NCBI GenBank assembly: GCA_030062745.1
Contig: CP099844.1
Span: forward strand, 24,924,596-24,988,595
DNA from: Capitulum mitella
Taxonomy: Eukaryota; Arthropoda; Thecostraca; Pollicipedomorpha; Pollicipedidae
Direction of reading: 5' to 3'
Length of the DNA stretch: 64,000 bases
A program made the position numbers and the translations under genes. The notes under the pieces were generated by a model. The model was not told the origin of the DNA, did no database searches, and was given only the letters and a program-made list of their open reading frames with translations. Every line of letters starts with the position of its first letter. Positions within the stretch are counted from its first letter, which is position 1. Of this stretch, positions 11,761-25,500 are shown in pieces.

Positions 11761-14700
11761 GCTTTGTAAAATGAAGTTCGGCAAATATGTTCCCGGTCTT
11801 ACATTTTAGGGTCAGACGAATTTATTTTTCCATACCAAAATTTGCCCCAATTCCGTACGCATGCAGCTAAGTATGCTTAAGAGATACATCATTGTCATGG
11901 ATTGGTAAATATGGCAAATATTATGTCAATATGGTAAGTAATATGTCAGTGTAGAAACTGCTCAGAAATAACGACCAGAGCGAAATCCCTTTATGCTTAC
12001 TTTACTACTTTTCGACGATGCATCGTTTGGACCCGGTTTTCACAGCGTAAAAAAATAAATGTATAATAAGCATCTTTAAAAAGTGCCCTATTTCATTCAT
12101 ACACTCCCATTCCGGGACGTACCCACGCCCAAGTCCGGTTTGTGGTGCGGAATGTCGGCAGAGCTGCTGACTCCCGCGCCGTGGTGATAACTAGTCCAGT
12201 GCAGGACACGATGGCGGCGCAGCGCAGCGGTATTACGGTGGCATTCATAGCGTGGTAGTATCGTTCCGCGGCAAGTAGCTGGGAAGCGCGGAAGAAATAC
12301 TATTACCCTGTTCAGTTTTCTAGGACTTGTGTGGGCGCGACTGCAGTCAGACACAAGTGCTCTTCTCGCATCGATAAATTCCCTTGCGCGCATCCGTATC
12401 TACGCCTTTCTATAGGAATGTTTAAAATATCTTATGATTTTAAGCGCTCTTGGTACAGAATTTGGTCGTTTGAAAACTGTGGATTTCTGAAGCTGGAATG
12501 ATAAGACCTCTAATGACCCTTGGCTTAAGTAACATCACTGGGCTCCTTTCCCGACAAGCCGACACTATCCCATGGTAGGAGTATCCTTCTTGGCTGGCGG
12601 CTCCTTTGTAGTGGAGCCTCGTTTCCGGTCCTCGCGCATCCCTTTTGGTAGGCACATCCATACTGGGGGGGGGGGGCACTTGCCTTCCCCCGACAGGAGG
12701 CACCCCGCTACTTGCAAGAAGGATCTTTGCTTAAGGACTGGGGGCCCTTTGTGGAGAGGTGGGTTTGCGTTGCCCATCCAGGGGAACCCTTTTAAGCAAA
12801 TGCCAGGGGGCCCTTTCGTGTGTTACAAAAATTCAGGGAGTCCTAAGACCCTGGAACCTCGCTGGCTACGATACTGGTTCATGTACTCGTGCACAGGGAG
12901 GCATATGGGTGCTTCAATCACTGACGAAACCATTTTGTTCTGATTCTGTTCTGGTCCGGAGCCCGCCTTCTGGTCTCAGCCTTGCTTGATATCTTTCAGT
13001 CAACCTCTGCTTAGACACTATTTTTTATAACGTTTTTGAAACCCCAAAATAAGGGTGCCTCAAACGTAGCAGCATCGAACAGTTTCATTGTGAGCCATAA
13101 ACAAAATGAACTGGTTTGGTTCGCGAGTGGCAAAGAACATGCAGAACGCGACATGTAAACTTTTTAAACGCCTTCATTTGAATCGAAGTGAAAGAAACGT
13201 GGCCAGTTATTTTTACATACGTGAACAGAATTGATCGAGGAGCTTAGTGACGGAGTGGCAGAAGCAATGAAATTCTGAAACCGCTTAACGCCATAACCAG
13301 TTCATATTTCAAGTGTCAGCAGTCAAGAATTTGTACGTAGCACGTGGCCATTGTTTCGGGGGAAACGATATGTTTGCCCCTACGTCTTTGCATGGGAGGC
13401 ACTTTGCCCCCGTCGTCCCCGCGCTTCCGCCGCCACTGAGGCCAAGCGAGTCTTACCTTAACACGCAGAAAAACACAGTTGAGCGGCCTGTCCGGCCCCG
13501 CCCTAAGACAACGTTTTTTGCTGGTAAGTTCCCAGTCAGTGAACACCGAATCATGAAGTTTTCTGCAGAAGATAGCTCAACTTTTTTACATTTTCAGTCA
13601 CAATAGAAACAGTTTGCTAATTTTGTTCTCGGCATAATTATTCTAAAAGCAGCCTTTTCACTTCTAGTAGATATTTTTTCTTTTTTTTTGTTTTCGAGCC
13701 GCTCAGCAATGGTGGAACAGTATCATGGGCGCGAGCGACGTTTAATCTTGCAATTTACCGGCGAAAAAAATGAAATCGATTTATACCTGCTAGCATAGCC
13801 AGCTTTGTCAAGGAAATATTAATGTGCCGAACAATATTTCAAAAGTCACTCCCAAATCTGAAGAGGACTGCAACAGGCCGCGCCAGTTATGTGCCATTCA
13901 ATGCATCGCAGGCTTAGTCCACATTTCGTTCTTCATCCGTTCGACGACGAGAAAATGGCCCGTTGCTTTTTACGCGCTTGTGGAGTTCTCGTGTGTTCTG
14001 ACGCGGAAATGTCGGCTTTGATTTCACTTGACGGATCTTGAAAAAATGCACTGGTAATTCGAACGCCTTTCCTTTCCATTTACATGTGAATCCATCTGTG
14101 AGATGTCAGGAGGACCCGGAATTGTTGCTCCCAAAATATATTACTGATACTTGATTGTAATCAGTAGACGCTTCCTTAGTTCCATATGCTTCCGGAAGTC
14201 GACAGTTCGGTGATGGAGTCACTTGCCCACATTGTACTCAGTTCAAATGGAATCTTTCTGGAACCATTAAACAGAAACCATAAAGTACACCAGGGCCCTA
14301 TCGATATCCATGAACTCGAATTTAGCACTGAGCTTTAACATCGAACGGTGACATATTCTTGTAGTGCTATGTGATTTGTTATGCATCACTTAAAACTAGC
14401 GACAAACCAACGCGTTACACGGTATGTTTGAGCCAAAATCGAAGTTCTGTATCGCACGCAGACCTGGGCTCTCGCTTAGTACCAGCATTATCCCTGTTGA
14501 AACGACATCTGCTGTCCTCGACATTCAGCTAGAAATGAGTCGAGTAAAGTCCACCAAGCTGTACGCTCACATGGATGGTACCTTGCCACTGATGCCCTAA
14601 GTCCTGCCTGTTCTTAATGGCGTTTGCGACTTTGTAGCCCACTACAACCAGTATCAACGGTTTCGAAACCAAAGGCCTGAATGATAGACGGGTACACCTC

Positions 14701-16877
14701 AGCAGTGTGTCGCGCACACACCAGACTGAAGTTATTGGCATGTAAAATAGCCACATGCATCGAATGCCACGTATTACGTGCTACTGTCCGCCAATAATCA
14801 ACACCCCAGCAGGAGCAGTTTTGCGGCAGCGAAGGAGGGGTATTGATCGTTTAGGCACGACATGCTTTGTCTACCGCTGGGGTGTCGCACTAGTCTGGGA
14901 TGCTGAACTGTGTTTTCTTTACATGTTCACATATGGTCTGTTCCTTGACTGTTGAGTTGTGTATTAGTCATATTCGATTTTTGACATGTGTTGCACTGAC
15001 GACGGTCTAAGAATAAACCTTTTACAGTGGACTAACCTGACATATGCAATAAATAAATGAATAAATAAATAGTGGTATTCCATCAATGAAGGAGGGCTGT
15101 TATTTACTTAGTTACCTCGCGCTTCATGTGCAAGCTGCACCCCCATTTCGGCCTGAATCCACCGAAATTGATCGCCCACCCGTCCGTCCGCCTTTCCAAG
15201 CCATTCTGGAACCAAACTGCGCTGTTTACGTCCCGACAATTGGCCTCATAAAAAACACAGGGGTGTAAAAGAGGCGTACGCGCGCTGCACGTGACCCGCT
15301 GCACGCTGCCCATCATATGGTGTGCCGTTCCATAGGCCTGATGCTGGTCTATCTTCGCACCAAAGTTCAGCCGTCAGGGTCAATGTTGACGGCACTCGGA
15401 AGTCCCCGAGTCCAAATCGAAACACGTGCCTGAGGATCGCCACGTGGATTGCACGTGGGTGCCGGCCACAAAAACACGCATTCACAGGTGGGACCCATGT
15501 TGTCACAAAGTTTTGAGTCAACAACATCCACCGTTTGACCTGTAACCGTCATTAATTGAATTCTGAAGAGGTACGGCTCTCGTCACGTGGCACGTGTCAC
15601 ACGCCACGACTCGCTTCGAAACCTACACCACAATTTGTCTGCCAAGTCGGCGCTCACGATGGTGCCACTTGTGTTGCGATCGGCTGGCGCGTTCGGGCTC
15701 TAGAGGCTCCGAAACTTGAAGATACACACACACGCGCTTACACACATACTGATACACACACAAAACACCTCGATCTGAACTTATGTTTTCAAGCGACTGT
15801 CATGTGCGAAATCTCACTCAAAGTGTGCAAGGAACGCTTTGAGCTCCTTCGATTCTGAACAACAGTAAATGATTATCGTTCAAAAATAACTAAACTAAAC
15901 ATGGATAACTAAAATCTAGCTAGTAAATATGGATTTTTGTAAACAGGAATTTAAAAAACGCACACAAAATTTAGAACTGCGCCCAGTGACTCAAAACGAT
16001 GGCTTCGATCTCTGAAAAACAACGACTGAGTTTATTTGTATTTTTAGTGCATGAAAATGTCCTCTATTTAGCGAGGTCTGATCTCATCATCGAACGCTCC
16101 TGGATGCATTTTTGCAGAATCGACGTCTCTGCAGAATCTGCTGACAATCGGACGTCCGCTGACCCACAATGTGTCAGTACAGATTTGACGTACATCCGAC
16201 AAATGACGAAGTGGCAATTACTGTCAAAAGTCTTAAATCTCTTGGCATCAGCTGCCAACGAGAGTTGATGAGATTCATGGCCTTGCTTGAGATCTGCATG
16301 CAGTTTCAAGCCAATTTACGGATTTTGGTAGATCCATTGTAGTTAAAAAATCGACCGATGAATAACACACATCCAAATTCATAACTCTGGTGCGTCGTCA
16401 TGGTTAGACCATCAGACAACGAGGATTGGGGGAACTTTAATATTGCACAGCGCACTAAACGTGATACGTCAAGCAATGTCGCTGAACAAACAAAAATGAG
16501 AATAAAACACGTGTCTCAGTTAATATGAAATTCAGCCATTCCCAGAAGTTTCCAGGCGCAGTTTTATATAATGCCTGAGTACGTTCACCACGGCGTAATT
16601 GCAGGAGCGCACTGACGTGATTGCAGATCATAGAATAAACGTTAGTGTCTGAAACTTTGCAAGGTTTTGTGCATACTGTGGTCAGGTCTTTAGCTGTTTT
16701 CCCCTCGCACATCTCTGTTATGCAAAATAAAATGAAACGTAGGCATGCTCGTTTACTTCATTGCCCACTGTTTTATAAGACCTTTCAGCTGACTGAAACA
16801 AAAAAAGTGGAATAAAGCCCGTCGTCCATAAATATATTGCATACTAACTTTTTTATTCCTATAGTATGGTATTTTAT

Positions 16878-16880
<3 letters not shown>
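11761..16880. other. spacer, no gene seen
   Basis: No supported exon. It contains a G12 run near 12,665, (AATA)-type simple sequence near 15,047-15,070, and a CA-rich patch near 15,724-15,765. Confidence 0.5.

Positions 16881-16959
<79 letters not shown>
16881..16959. repeat. compound microsatellite (TA)n(TG)n
   Basis: An uninterrupted AT dinucleotide run of about 46 bp is followed directly by a GT run of about 34 bp. Confidence 0.95.
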
Positions 16960-16960
<1 letters not shown>

Positions 16961-18725
16961 ATAAATCCGGCCCAGTCAACCGCCAGTCAGTAAAACGTTC
17001 CCCTGAGATCGAGTTATCACAAGTCTTCCCATCTACGGTACAGCTGCATTTGTCACAACCGTCAGAGTCGCTGAAATTTTAATTCCTGAGTGCGCCTTAT
17101 TACGCCGGTTCTACGGCCATGAAACGGACGACGGGCGCGGTGCATTCCGGGCCTTATCGGCGTTAAAGTCCGGAAAAGTTGGGGGAGCCGCAATCCGCGA
17201 CGCAGGCTGGCAACGTTTCTGATGCGTGGGTAAGTTTATAATTCGATCAAGACGCATGCCAGGCTCCCATGAGATGTACCGACATTACGCCAGTCTCATC
17301 ACATTTGGACCAGCTCGTATAGGAGCCGTATACGAGTTGGTAATAATGAAGTTTATACGCTTCATTGAGTGCCTTTAAGACTGATAACCAAGCCGTAATG
17401 CAACCGTTTTTGTGTGCGTGTGTGTGAAAACCAGCCAGTTAAACGGTTTCTTTTAATGTAAGGTAAGGTACCTTTAGGTTCATTTATCTAAGTCACCATG
17501 AATAAACAAGCACACACCCAGCGAATACATGCAGATCTATTTTGCCCTTCATTCCGTGCTTCTTGGCTATGCTGTCATGTGTGCATGAATGCATTGCTCG
17601 ATGCTGTTAATTGTTTTACGTCTAAGGGTTTCACTTCCGTCTAAGCCTATCGTTCTGGTAAAACCGGCTTAAGCGCGGTAAACTGTATGTGGAATGTATG
17701 TTCTGTGTAGAAGGTATGTAGAATGTAGAATGTGTAGGATGAAGAATCTCTTTTGTGATGTCTGATACTGGCTTACATACTTTTTAATTTCTGAGGCATT
17801 CATATAAGTTATCCTGCGGCAAAATAAAACTGTGAAGTTTATAAATCTAAGGACTGGCCTTCACGAGATGTCTTTTATTAACAGTGAATCAAGGACTTCC
17901 AAGAATCAGTCTGTTCACGGTGGGGTGATTGGCATGACTGGGACAGGCCCTCCCCTTGCCGAAACAGGACAGCACGTGTTACGGACTGCTGGCGGCCGCG
18001 GCAGGTTCGCTCGTGTGCGATCCGCCGCGTCTGCAGGGGGCGCCCGCGCGCGCCGCGCTCCCGCCAAAACGGCCGGCCGGGTGCGTGGGAAAGAGCTGGG
18101 CTTCCGGCGCGGCTCGGACGGCTCGGCGGCCGCTCCCGTTACGTCATTAGCTCGCCGCGGCCGGCGGAAGGTGCCCCTGAACCGGCGACCCGTCCGCGCG
18201 GCGCTCGTTCAGTGACTCGCGCTGGGCGGCGGACGTGGGCGACTGTTGCGTCTCTGAGAGGACCTCGGTCGACTGCAGGCCGGCTGAAGGTCAGGCAAGC
18301 TTGAACGCGCTGCCAATGGCGAAATCCGGAGAGAGGCGGTGCGTGGCAACGGCTGCGATGTGCAGCGCACGACGGGTGCGTAGCGGCCAAGGGCCGCGCA
18401 AGCTCGAACATGCTGGCAGTGGCGGAGAATCCGGGGAGAGGTGGACGCAACAAAGGCGCCGCGTGCCGGCTTCGGGGCGGGTATGATAAAAAGTTCAGAT
18501 GTCAGGAACATTTTGCGGCGGGTTGAAACCAGTTGAAAGGGGTTGAAACGACCCGCGCGTCCGATTTCGTGTTGGATGACAGCGCTCCGTGCTAACTGTC
18601 AAGTCGGCGCTTGGGATGTGATACCGACGGGAAAGTTCAAGAGCGGTTTTCGGTCTCTGTGATCAGGCATGACACCATACATTCAAAAACGTTTCGAATG
18701 ACCTGCAAGCTACGATTGCAAGCTG
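16960..18725. other. spacer upstream of TNF-ligand gene, with GC-rich segment
   Basis: No coding exon is recognised. The part from about 17,940 to 18,210 is CpG-rich. It precedes the TNF-ligand gene and may hold distal regulatory sequence. Confidence 0.35.
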
Positions 18726-19325
18726 ATGAGTCATACTAAAAGGACTAAGCTGTTTATTTTATCTGTTCGGCCCTTAGGTACACATCCTGGCTGCACGACG
18801 CTCTTATCCCCATTCCGTTCCTTGCAACTGGGCCACCAGCATCGTACTAACGGTGGCGCAGTGGTCCTCATAACCCATCCTGCGAAGAAAACATTGATGA
18901 CTAACACATGGACGGAGAAACGCCCCCTGTCCTTCCCCGGTGGTACATCCGCGGCCGTGGCAGGCGTCACCCCCGCCCCCTCCGCCGCGCGGGAGCAGGC
19001 TTCCGGACGGCGCGAGGCAGCAATAACCCAGACACGAAAGCCCATCAGACAGACGCCGCCGCTGGGACCGGCGCCGGCCGGCCAGGGGCTGCCCCGCGGG
19101 TCACCGACAGCAAACCGCCGGCCGGGCATGATCCCGGCGCAGGCGCCCCCTGGCGGCGGCGACGGCGCCGCTGCCGGACGTCCGAGGGCCTCCGGGGCGC
19201 GCGCCGGACGCAGGCGGCGCCACCGTCGCGGTGGCGGTAGGCGCGCGCGCCCGCCGCCTCCTCAAACGGTCTCGGTCGGTCGCGCCGTCGGCAGCAGGTC
19301 GCAGTCGCCGCCGCCCGCACACAGC
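18726..19325 (+). promoter_or_regulatory. CpG-rich 5' leader / promoter region of TNF ligand
   Basis: Very GC-rich DNA immediately upstream of the TNF-ligand start codon, with no evident TATA box. The frame of the TNF exon stays open through all 600 bp, from an ATG at 18,726, but the encoded sequence is low-complexity Pro/Arg/Ala/Gly. It is more likely 5' UTR and promoter than protein, although a longer cytoplasmic N-terminus cannot be excluded. Confidence 0.45.
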
Positions 19326-19550
19326 ATGGCCATCTGCCCGAGCGAGTCGCCGGCCGAGAAGCCGCCGGCCGAGCGGCGCCGCTGCCTGGCGCTGTGCCCG
19401 CTGCTGCTGACGCTCAGTGTGGCCGCGCTCTGCCTCTGCCTCGGCTTCGTCGAGGTGCACCGGCTGCGCGAGAGCGCCGAGCTGCAGCGCCAGATCCTGG
19501 CGCTGCGCCGGCGCGTCGAGCTGCTCGAGGGACCGCCGCCGGCCACCCCG
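19326..19550 (+). CDS. TNF ligand exon 1: cytoplasmic tail, membrane anchor, stalk
   Basis: The start ATG at 19,326 lies in a good context (CACAGCATGG) and leads to MAICPSESPAEK. Three Arg residues precede a Leu/Cys/Ala-rich segment of about 22 residues, which fits type II orientation (basic side in the cytoplasm). A charged region with leucine heptads follows. The donor is CCCCG|GTAAGG after 19,550, in phase 0 (75 codons). In-frame upstream ATGs exist at 18,726 and about 19,128, but the sequence between is composition-biased. Confidence 0.85.
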
Positions 19551-22500
19551 GTAAGGAGCGGTCTCGCGCCGTCGACGCGGCGTCTGTCCAACGATGGATG
19601 ATGTGGTCATCTTCGCGGTCCCCGCAGAGGGCCGGTCGTTGCTCCTGACGAGACGCTTCGTCTCGGGAGTGGCGTGCTGTTGGTGTAGGGTAGCAGTTTC
19701 TTCAGGTTGACTGCTTCACGCGACAGCGGTGGTGGCGAGGTTCGTCGGACTGCACCAGCTGCTTGTGCTTGGCACTCGACGCATGGTCCGGTTGCATGCG
19801 GTTCTTGACGTTTGCCTCTGTTGTCTGCTGCTGAAGACTGGAATTCCCCAGTCCTCCTAATCGCCAATTCTAATTCCGTGGATATATTCGCGTACCGTGT
19901 GAAGGTCGCTTATTCACGTTTATTCGGGGTTACGACGGAAGGTCGAGCGGCTTCAAAACCGGTTTTCATGACAAATGTTGACCATCCATAAACGACCGAA
20001 CTTTTCAAGTGTCGGCTAAATAGTTTTGCCTAAATCAATCTCTGCTGGGACCATATCAGCATCAAGATTAACATCATGAGCTAGGATTCCTGGTGTTTAT
20101 AATGGGGAACTGTAATCAGATCGAAGTTAAAATGACTTAAATCGTAGATTAACTCTTGCAACATTGTGTAAGGCACTATTTCGGAGTTACATCGGCTTCA
20201 TGTAGTATATTTTAGCATATATGTGTTTACGAGGCTGCGACATTCTGTAGCCCCTGCCTAGATTGCAATTGTTAAACGTGAAGATGGATTAACAATTTGC
20301 GCGAGCGGCCATTATCACTGCACACTGTAATGTCACAAGGGAACGTTACAAAACCAGCAGCCTGCCGCACCAGTTGATTGTAAACCTCAGGCGTTTATGT
20401 AAACGTCTGTTTTACAAGGTTGGTTTGCATTTTTTAACGTTGATGATGGCTCACGCCTGCTGGGATATTTTGCGAGTTACTGGAAGCCGGGTGTCCTCGG
20501 GTGAGGTTTTATCACTTAACCGTAATCGACTCTGATAGTGAGCCGGTTATGCTGACTCAGCCCTCAATAACTCTTACTGACCTAGGATCATCTGTGTCTT
20601 GTTGCCGGGCAGTTGGAAGAAACAGGTTCTTGACATCGTCAGCAACAAGATGCGAACGTTAAACCTGTTTGCTTTTCCGTATGAGGTCGATGTCTAAGAT
20701 GTTATGCCTTCTTGCAAAAAACAATTATTCTGCAATGGGCCTATCTTTGATACGCGTCATTCACTTGTTAATATACCGTTATTTGTGAAATGTGTGCCTT
20801 GAAGTCCGGTGGACAGATATCGTGCAAACAAAGTATCCGATAGGAAATGCTGGAATCTTTATTTGTTTGGCGCTCATATCCCGCATATTTTAGGGCTCCT
20901 GTTACGTCTTGCTAACCACTTCATTTAAAAACATTATGCCTATGTCCCGTTCAGTAGGTAATTTTCTCAAAAGATTTAACTTCAGTCAGCATATGGAGCT
21001 CAAATCATCATGCGTGCAATAACCAGACGCCTCGCTGATGACACGCGACGAGAGGCTGGGCGAAATTCAAAGCGACCGCCCGTAGAAGCCCGAATTAGCT
21101 TTCACCGCATTGTTTGATTACTTTGATTTAGTACGGAGTTATATTATTCATCTTTTGGCACGACTCTCAGCCATGTTTCCAGTTCGTGCTTCTCGCGCAG
21201 TTTGCACAAAAAATGCTTTCAGTCCGTGTTCGGCCATATTTTCGAGCGCATCGTTATGAACAGAGAAATCGCTTGTTGATGAAAATATTCGAAACGTGAA
21301 ATTGCATGCTAGTGACGAAGGTTTTGTCGCATGCACGACCTTCGAAGCAAGTCCCAGGACAGCAACCTTCGCTGCATTACTGCAGAGTTTTTGAAATGGA
21401 AACCGTATCACAGCACCATCACAACATTTGCTAACCAATTTCTGCAAAAAATTCAAAACTGCTGAGCTGTGATCCTACTTGCGCCAAGTTCATATAAATA
21501 ACGTTAAAATTCACGCGATCACACCAACCGAAAAATGACAAACATGCTATGTTGTAAAACGTAATGCAGAACGCTTGAAAGGGCCCAATCGCAGGCAATA
21601 AATTATTCATTCATGCCAAGGTAAACTGCTGCGAACGGCGCGTCAGGTTCAACTTCAGGTGCCACAAATAGAAGCAACAAAAATCCGCCACGACGGCCTT
21701 ACGGAGCTGCCTCAGCATGACTCCATTGACGATGTGCGTCCTTGGAAACGCGGATTAGCTTTGCCTTGGAGCGCGCCCAAAGCCACCGGACCCGCGGCAT
21801 TCGTGTGTTTACCAGCGAGCCCGGGAGCGTATTTCTGTACTAGGATAGCATGAGGTGATGGATAGTCACCGCTGATCAGCCTCACACATCGATGGGATAA
21901 ACAGGGGTCCGTCGGAGAAATCAGGTGTAACCTGACCCTATCCGAGCTGACGGCGACCCGGTGGGATGCTGTGTATCGTCGACGCCGTCGTTTTGTTCCC
22001 CAGCGACATGTCCAACTGCAAAACAGGTCTTTAATCGTGTTGCTGATGTGGAACGAGTGAGTTCACTCATATCAAAACCCCTTAGAGTGTAAAGAAGTGC
22101 TACTCAGCCATCTGACACATAAAAACATACAGCTACAAGCAAGTGAACGCCTGGCCTTACGTGCTGCGTCGGCCGTTGGGCAACGAAATCCAGCATGCCC
22201 AGCTATCTTAGCCATAGCAGACAGTTATCTGCTTACCACCCATGAAGGAGTGGACATATGACCGACTATTTATTGGTGATATTTCCTGTCGGCCTAGCCT
22301 AGCCTCTTCCTCGTGGTGGGCTCATTCAGCAGGCTTCTTTATGTTTCCGCACGCTCCTGTTCCGCTGTGAGATGCCGGTTACACCCACTCTTCTAATCCG
22401 GACATTCCACGGCCCTCGACCTCCGTGTTTCTCTGCCCCCAATCACCAAGTCCCTGATATGACCTTGGTGTAGCTGGCCTTGACGATTGGTCAGACAAGT

Positions 22501-25500
22501 ACGTTTCTGCCCGGAACAAAAACAGCAGGCGTGTTTATGCGTCTGTTTCTCATCACTTGAGTCTTGTTCGCATTTGGATAGTTGTTAAAGTCGAGAGAGC
22601 CCGTACATAACGCCGTGATATGGTCCAGTCAAAGGCACCGCTCGGTAAAGACGCTCTAGCTTTACCGCGTGCTGGTTACCATTATTATTATTATTTGTTT
22701 GAATTTTCTTGTGCCATCGAACAAGGATGTCTTCAGTCATCAGCCACCAACACTACCTTCACATTTCTTGTTAGGGGAGGAGGAAATGTTAAGTTCTTGT
22801 GCCATTTTGATTAAAAGCGCTTGGTAAATTACTCGAATGTATGTTTTGGGTCCCGTAAGGATTATTTCGAAGTAAAATATATCAGTGACTGTGTTTTAAA
22901 CTGATGGTGGGAACGGAAAAATCTTAACTGCCTCATATGGTCCATGGAGGGTCTTAAATCTCGCCGTGTCCATCTTCGAACAACACCACTTCGCTCCAGG
23001 CTCCTTTTCATGTCACCAACGTTTACCTACCACTCACTCGTAGGCCACCTGCTGGGCTCGTCCAGTGTAAGCCAGCGATCCGTAGCTGATCGTGCGCCGG
23101 CAGATCCTCCGTTTCCCAGGCGGTCGGCGTCGTGTCCGCCACGCGGCCCGCCCGCGGTTCACGTTCGATCTCGATCCTGCCGCCGACAACCTGTCTGGTC
23201 CTGTCGCTGGCCGACGCGCCCTCCGTTCCCAGCCGGCAGTCCCAAATCGACCCACCGGCCGACCGCCGTCGCTCGCCGCGTGGTCGGCCGGGCTGGGGGG
23301 TGCAGGTGTGGGCAGCCGGCTGGGCGGGGGGGGGGGCAGGTCCGGATGGCCGGGCTGCGGCGGGGGGGGGGGGGGGGCATTTGGGCCTCAATCGTGCCGC
23401 CCAGGGTTAGGCGACTCGTTCATTAAACTCAGTCGACCTTCGTGTAGCCTTTCGATCAGGGTTTTCCAAGCTCTGGTCACCGGTTGTACGCGTATGCTAA
23501 TCAGTTCGGAGCTATGAAGAAAGGAGTCACGGTCTGAACGCCAGGCTTTGTTTCAGACAAGGCGAACTCCTTCCGCGAAATGTGTCCACTGTCGTGGGTG
23601 GCGAGCACGGCCAAGCATTGGTACTTGCAGGCTGTGTCATGCTTAGTGGTTCGGGCACTGCTGGAAAGAGCGGTAAGAACCAAAGTGTAGCTGTTACACA
23701 GTCTGGTACCGGCCCATTTATGACTCCACCAGTACAGTGCACTGCCTCTGGCAGGTGGTGCCAGTTCTCACCATTGTTCCTCAGACCATTTACGCATACC
23801 TGGACCTTGAGCCGGTGTCAACAGCCTATGCAGCAGCTGGAGTTTCTTTCACCCTGGGATGCTTTGTTTTGGGTGCCACAAATGCCGGCTGGCCTGGAGT
23901 TTTTCTCTGGCACTCGGATCCCCCCACGTGCTGGGTGGCATCGACTCGCCGTGTTGTTTGAAAGCAATCAAGAGTTTACGTGACATGCATCACCGTCACG
24001 TAAACGATGCATGGAGTCGCAAACGGGTCGTGTCGTCTTCCCATGTCGGATCAAAGCCATTGATCACCACTGCCTGGCAATGCAAAACGCCCCGCAAGAT
24101 ATTGCAGGGATCGCACCGTGACGTGATACCTCATGCAACACTTGCCTTCACTGCAGAGAACCGAACTACTCGGCTTAGTGGCACGTGCTCACGAAATCTA
24201 AGATTTCCAGGAAACCACATAGCAAAGTCCGTGGTGTTCACGGGACAGGGAGCACAGTGAGACTGTGGTCCGCGTGAAAACGCCCGGAAAAACTGGAAAG
24301 AATAACGTTCAGACAGCCCGTCCTCACAAACACGGCACGTCCAATGTACATCTAACGTACGCTCGACGCGTACGTAATCGAATTTTGATCCGACCCCACG
24401 AATGCACACATTAATAGGCAACGAAGGACGTGACGCGTGAGCCTCACGAGGGCATGACATCTGCGGACGTGACGTATGACCGCTTGGAGGACGTGACACA
24501 CACTGATGAACTCACGGCGCCGGAACCTCCCCGGAACAGAACGCCGAAGAATAACCCTCCTCCGGAGAACATGACGCGAGCCGGCCGTTTCCTCGCGGGT
24601 ACGTCCGGCGTGATAGCTCGTTCGCCGGACGCTGGCGGACGCCGCCGGCGCCGGCGGCCGCCGGTGACGCAGACCACGGCCATCGGCAGCGGACGATTGC
24701 GCGCCGTCTGCAGCGTGCCGCGGCGACCGCAGAGTGCAGCCGCACCGGCCCGGCAGCTGGCCGGGCAGCGGGCCCTGCCCACCGCCGGCGGTCGGCCGCG
24801 ACCGGCGGAAACGGAGACCCCTCCGACTCGGACCGTGCAGGCCCGGGCAGCCCGGGCCTGCGGCCCTGGGATTCAACGGGGCTTCGTGGGGCGGAGTTTC
24901 TGGTGCTGTCTTCCCCGGACATGTAGGTAGAGGGAAGGCCTAGGACTTCGCGTTGCAAAATGTTCGGTACTCGATGAGGTTAAAGCTGTGGATTAGTCGA
25001 AAAGGTGCTCGTCACGCGTCTGATCCCGAAGAACTTGTGTGGGCTGCTGTGAAACAAAGGTAAGCGCACGGCATTTCGTAATCAACACACGATGCACTTC
25101 ACAGGATGCGTCGTGCTGGACTATTCCAACAGTCGAGCTGCTCATGGGCTATCCTCACATGATGTCAGACAAACGTTTTTTGTTTATGTCTTCATACGAA
25201 GTGACGAAAACAGTGGCGACATCGGCAGTGGTGACCTGGAGCTCATGAGGCTCCTCATGTCGGTCGAAGTAAAACGTTTTCATGCGACTTACGGCCCTAG
25301 AATTAACTTTTTGCGTAGCACTCCCCTCCAAGGAGGGTCGATTCCTCCTAAAGCCACGTTTAATCAATCCCTGAACCCAAAACGTGGCTTCAGACCAACC
25401 CGAACGGAATCACTAAATGATCAAAATAAAAGACGTTATCTTGATCCATTCTCATATCTATCTTGCTGCGCTTCCGTTTCTCCTACATTCATAGTCCGCA

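Noticed and set aside
12572-12943. 123-codon plus-strand frame around a G12 run
   Set aside because: Gly/Pro-rich, interrupted by the homopolymer, open on both strands, and not similar to any family I know.
13316-13546. Minus-strand frame with Trp-Pro-Gln-Trp-Arg-Arg-Lys-Arg-Gly
   Set aside because: It faintly resembles low-complexity peptides seen in translated repeats, but it is short, with no start or splice context and no domain.
24352-24958. Overlapping 140-175-codon open frames on both strands
   Set aside because: GC-island composition artefact inside TNF intron 1. No family resemblance.
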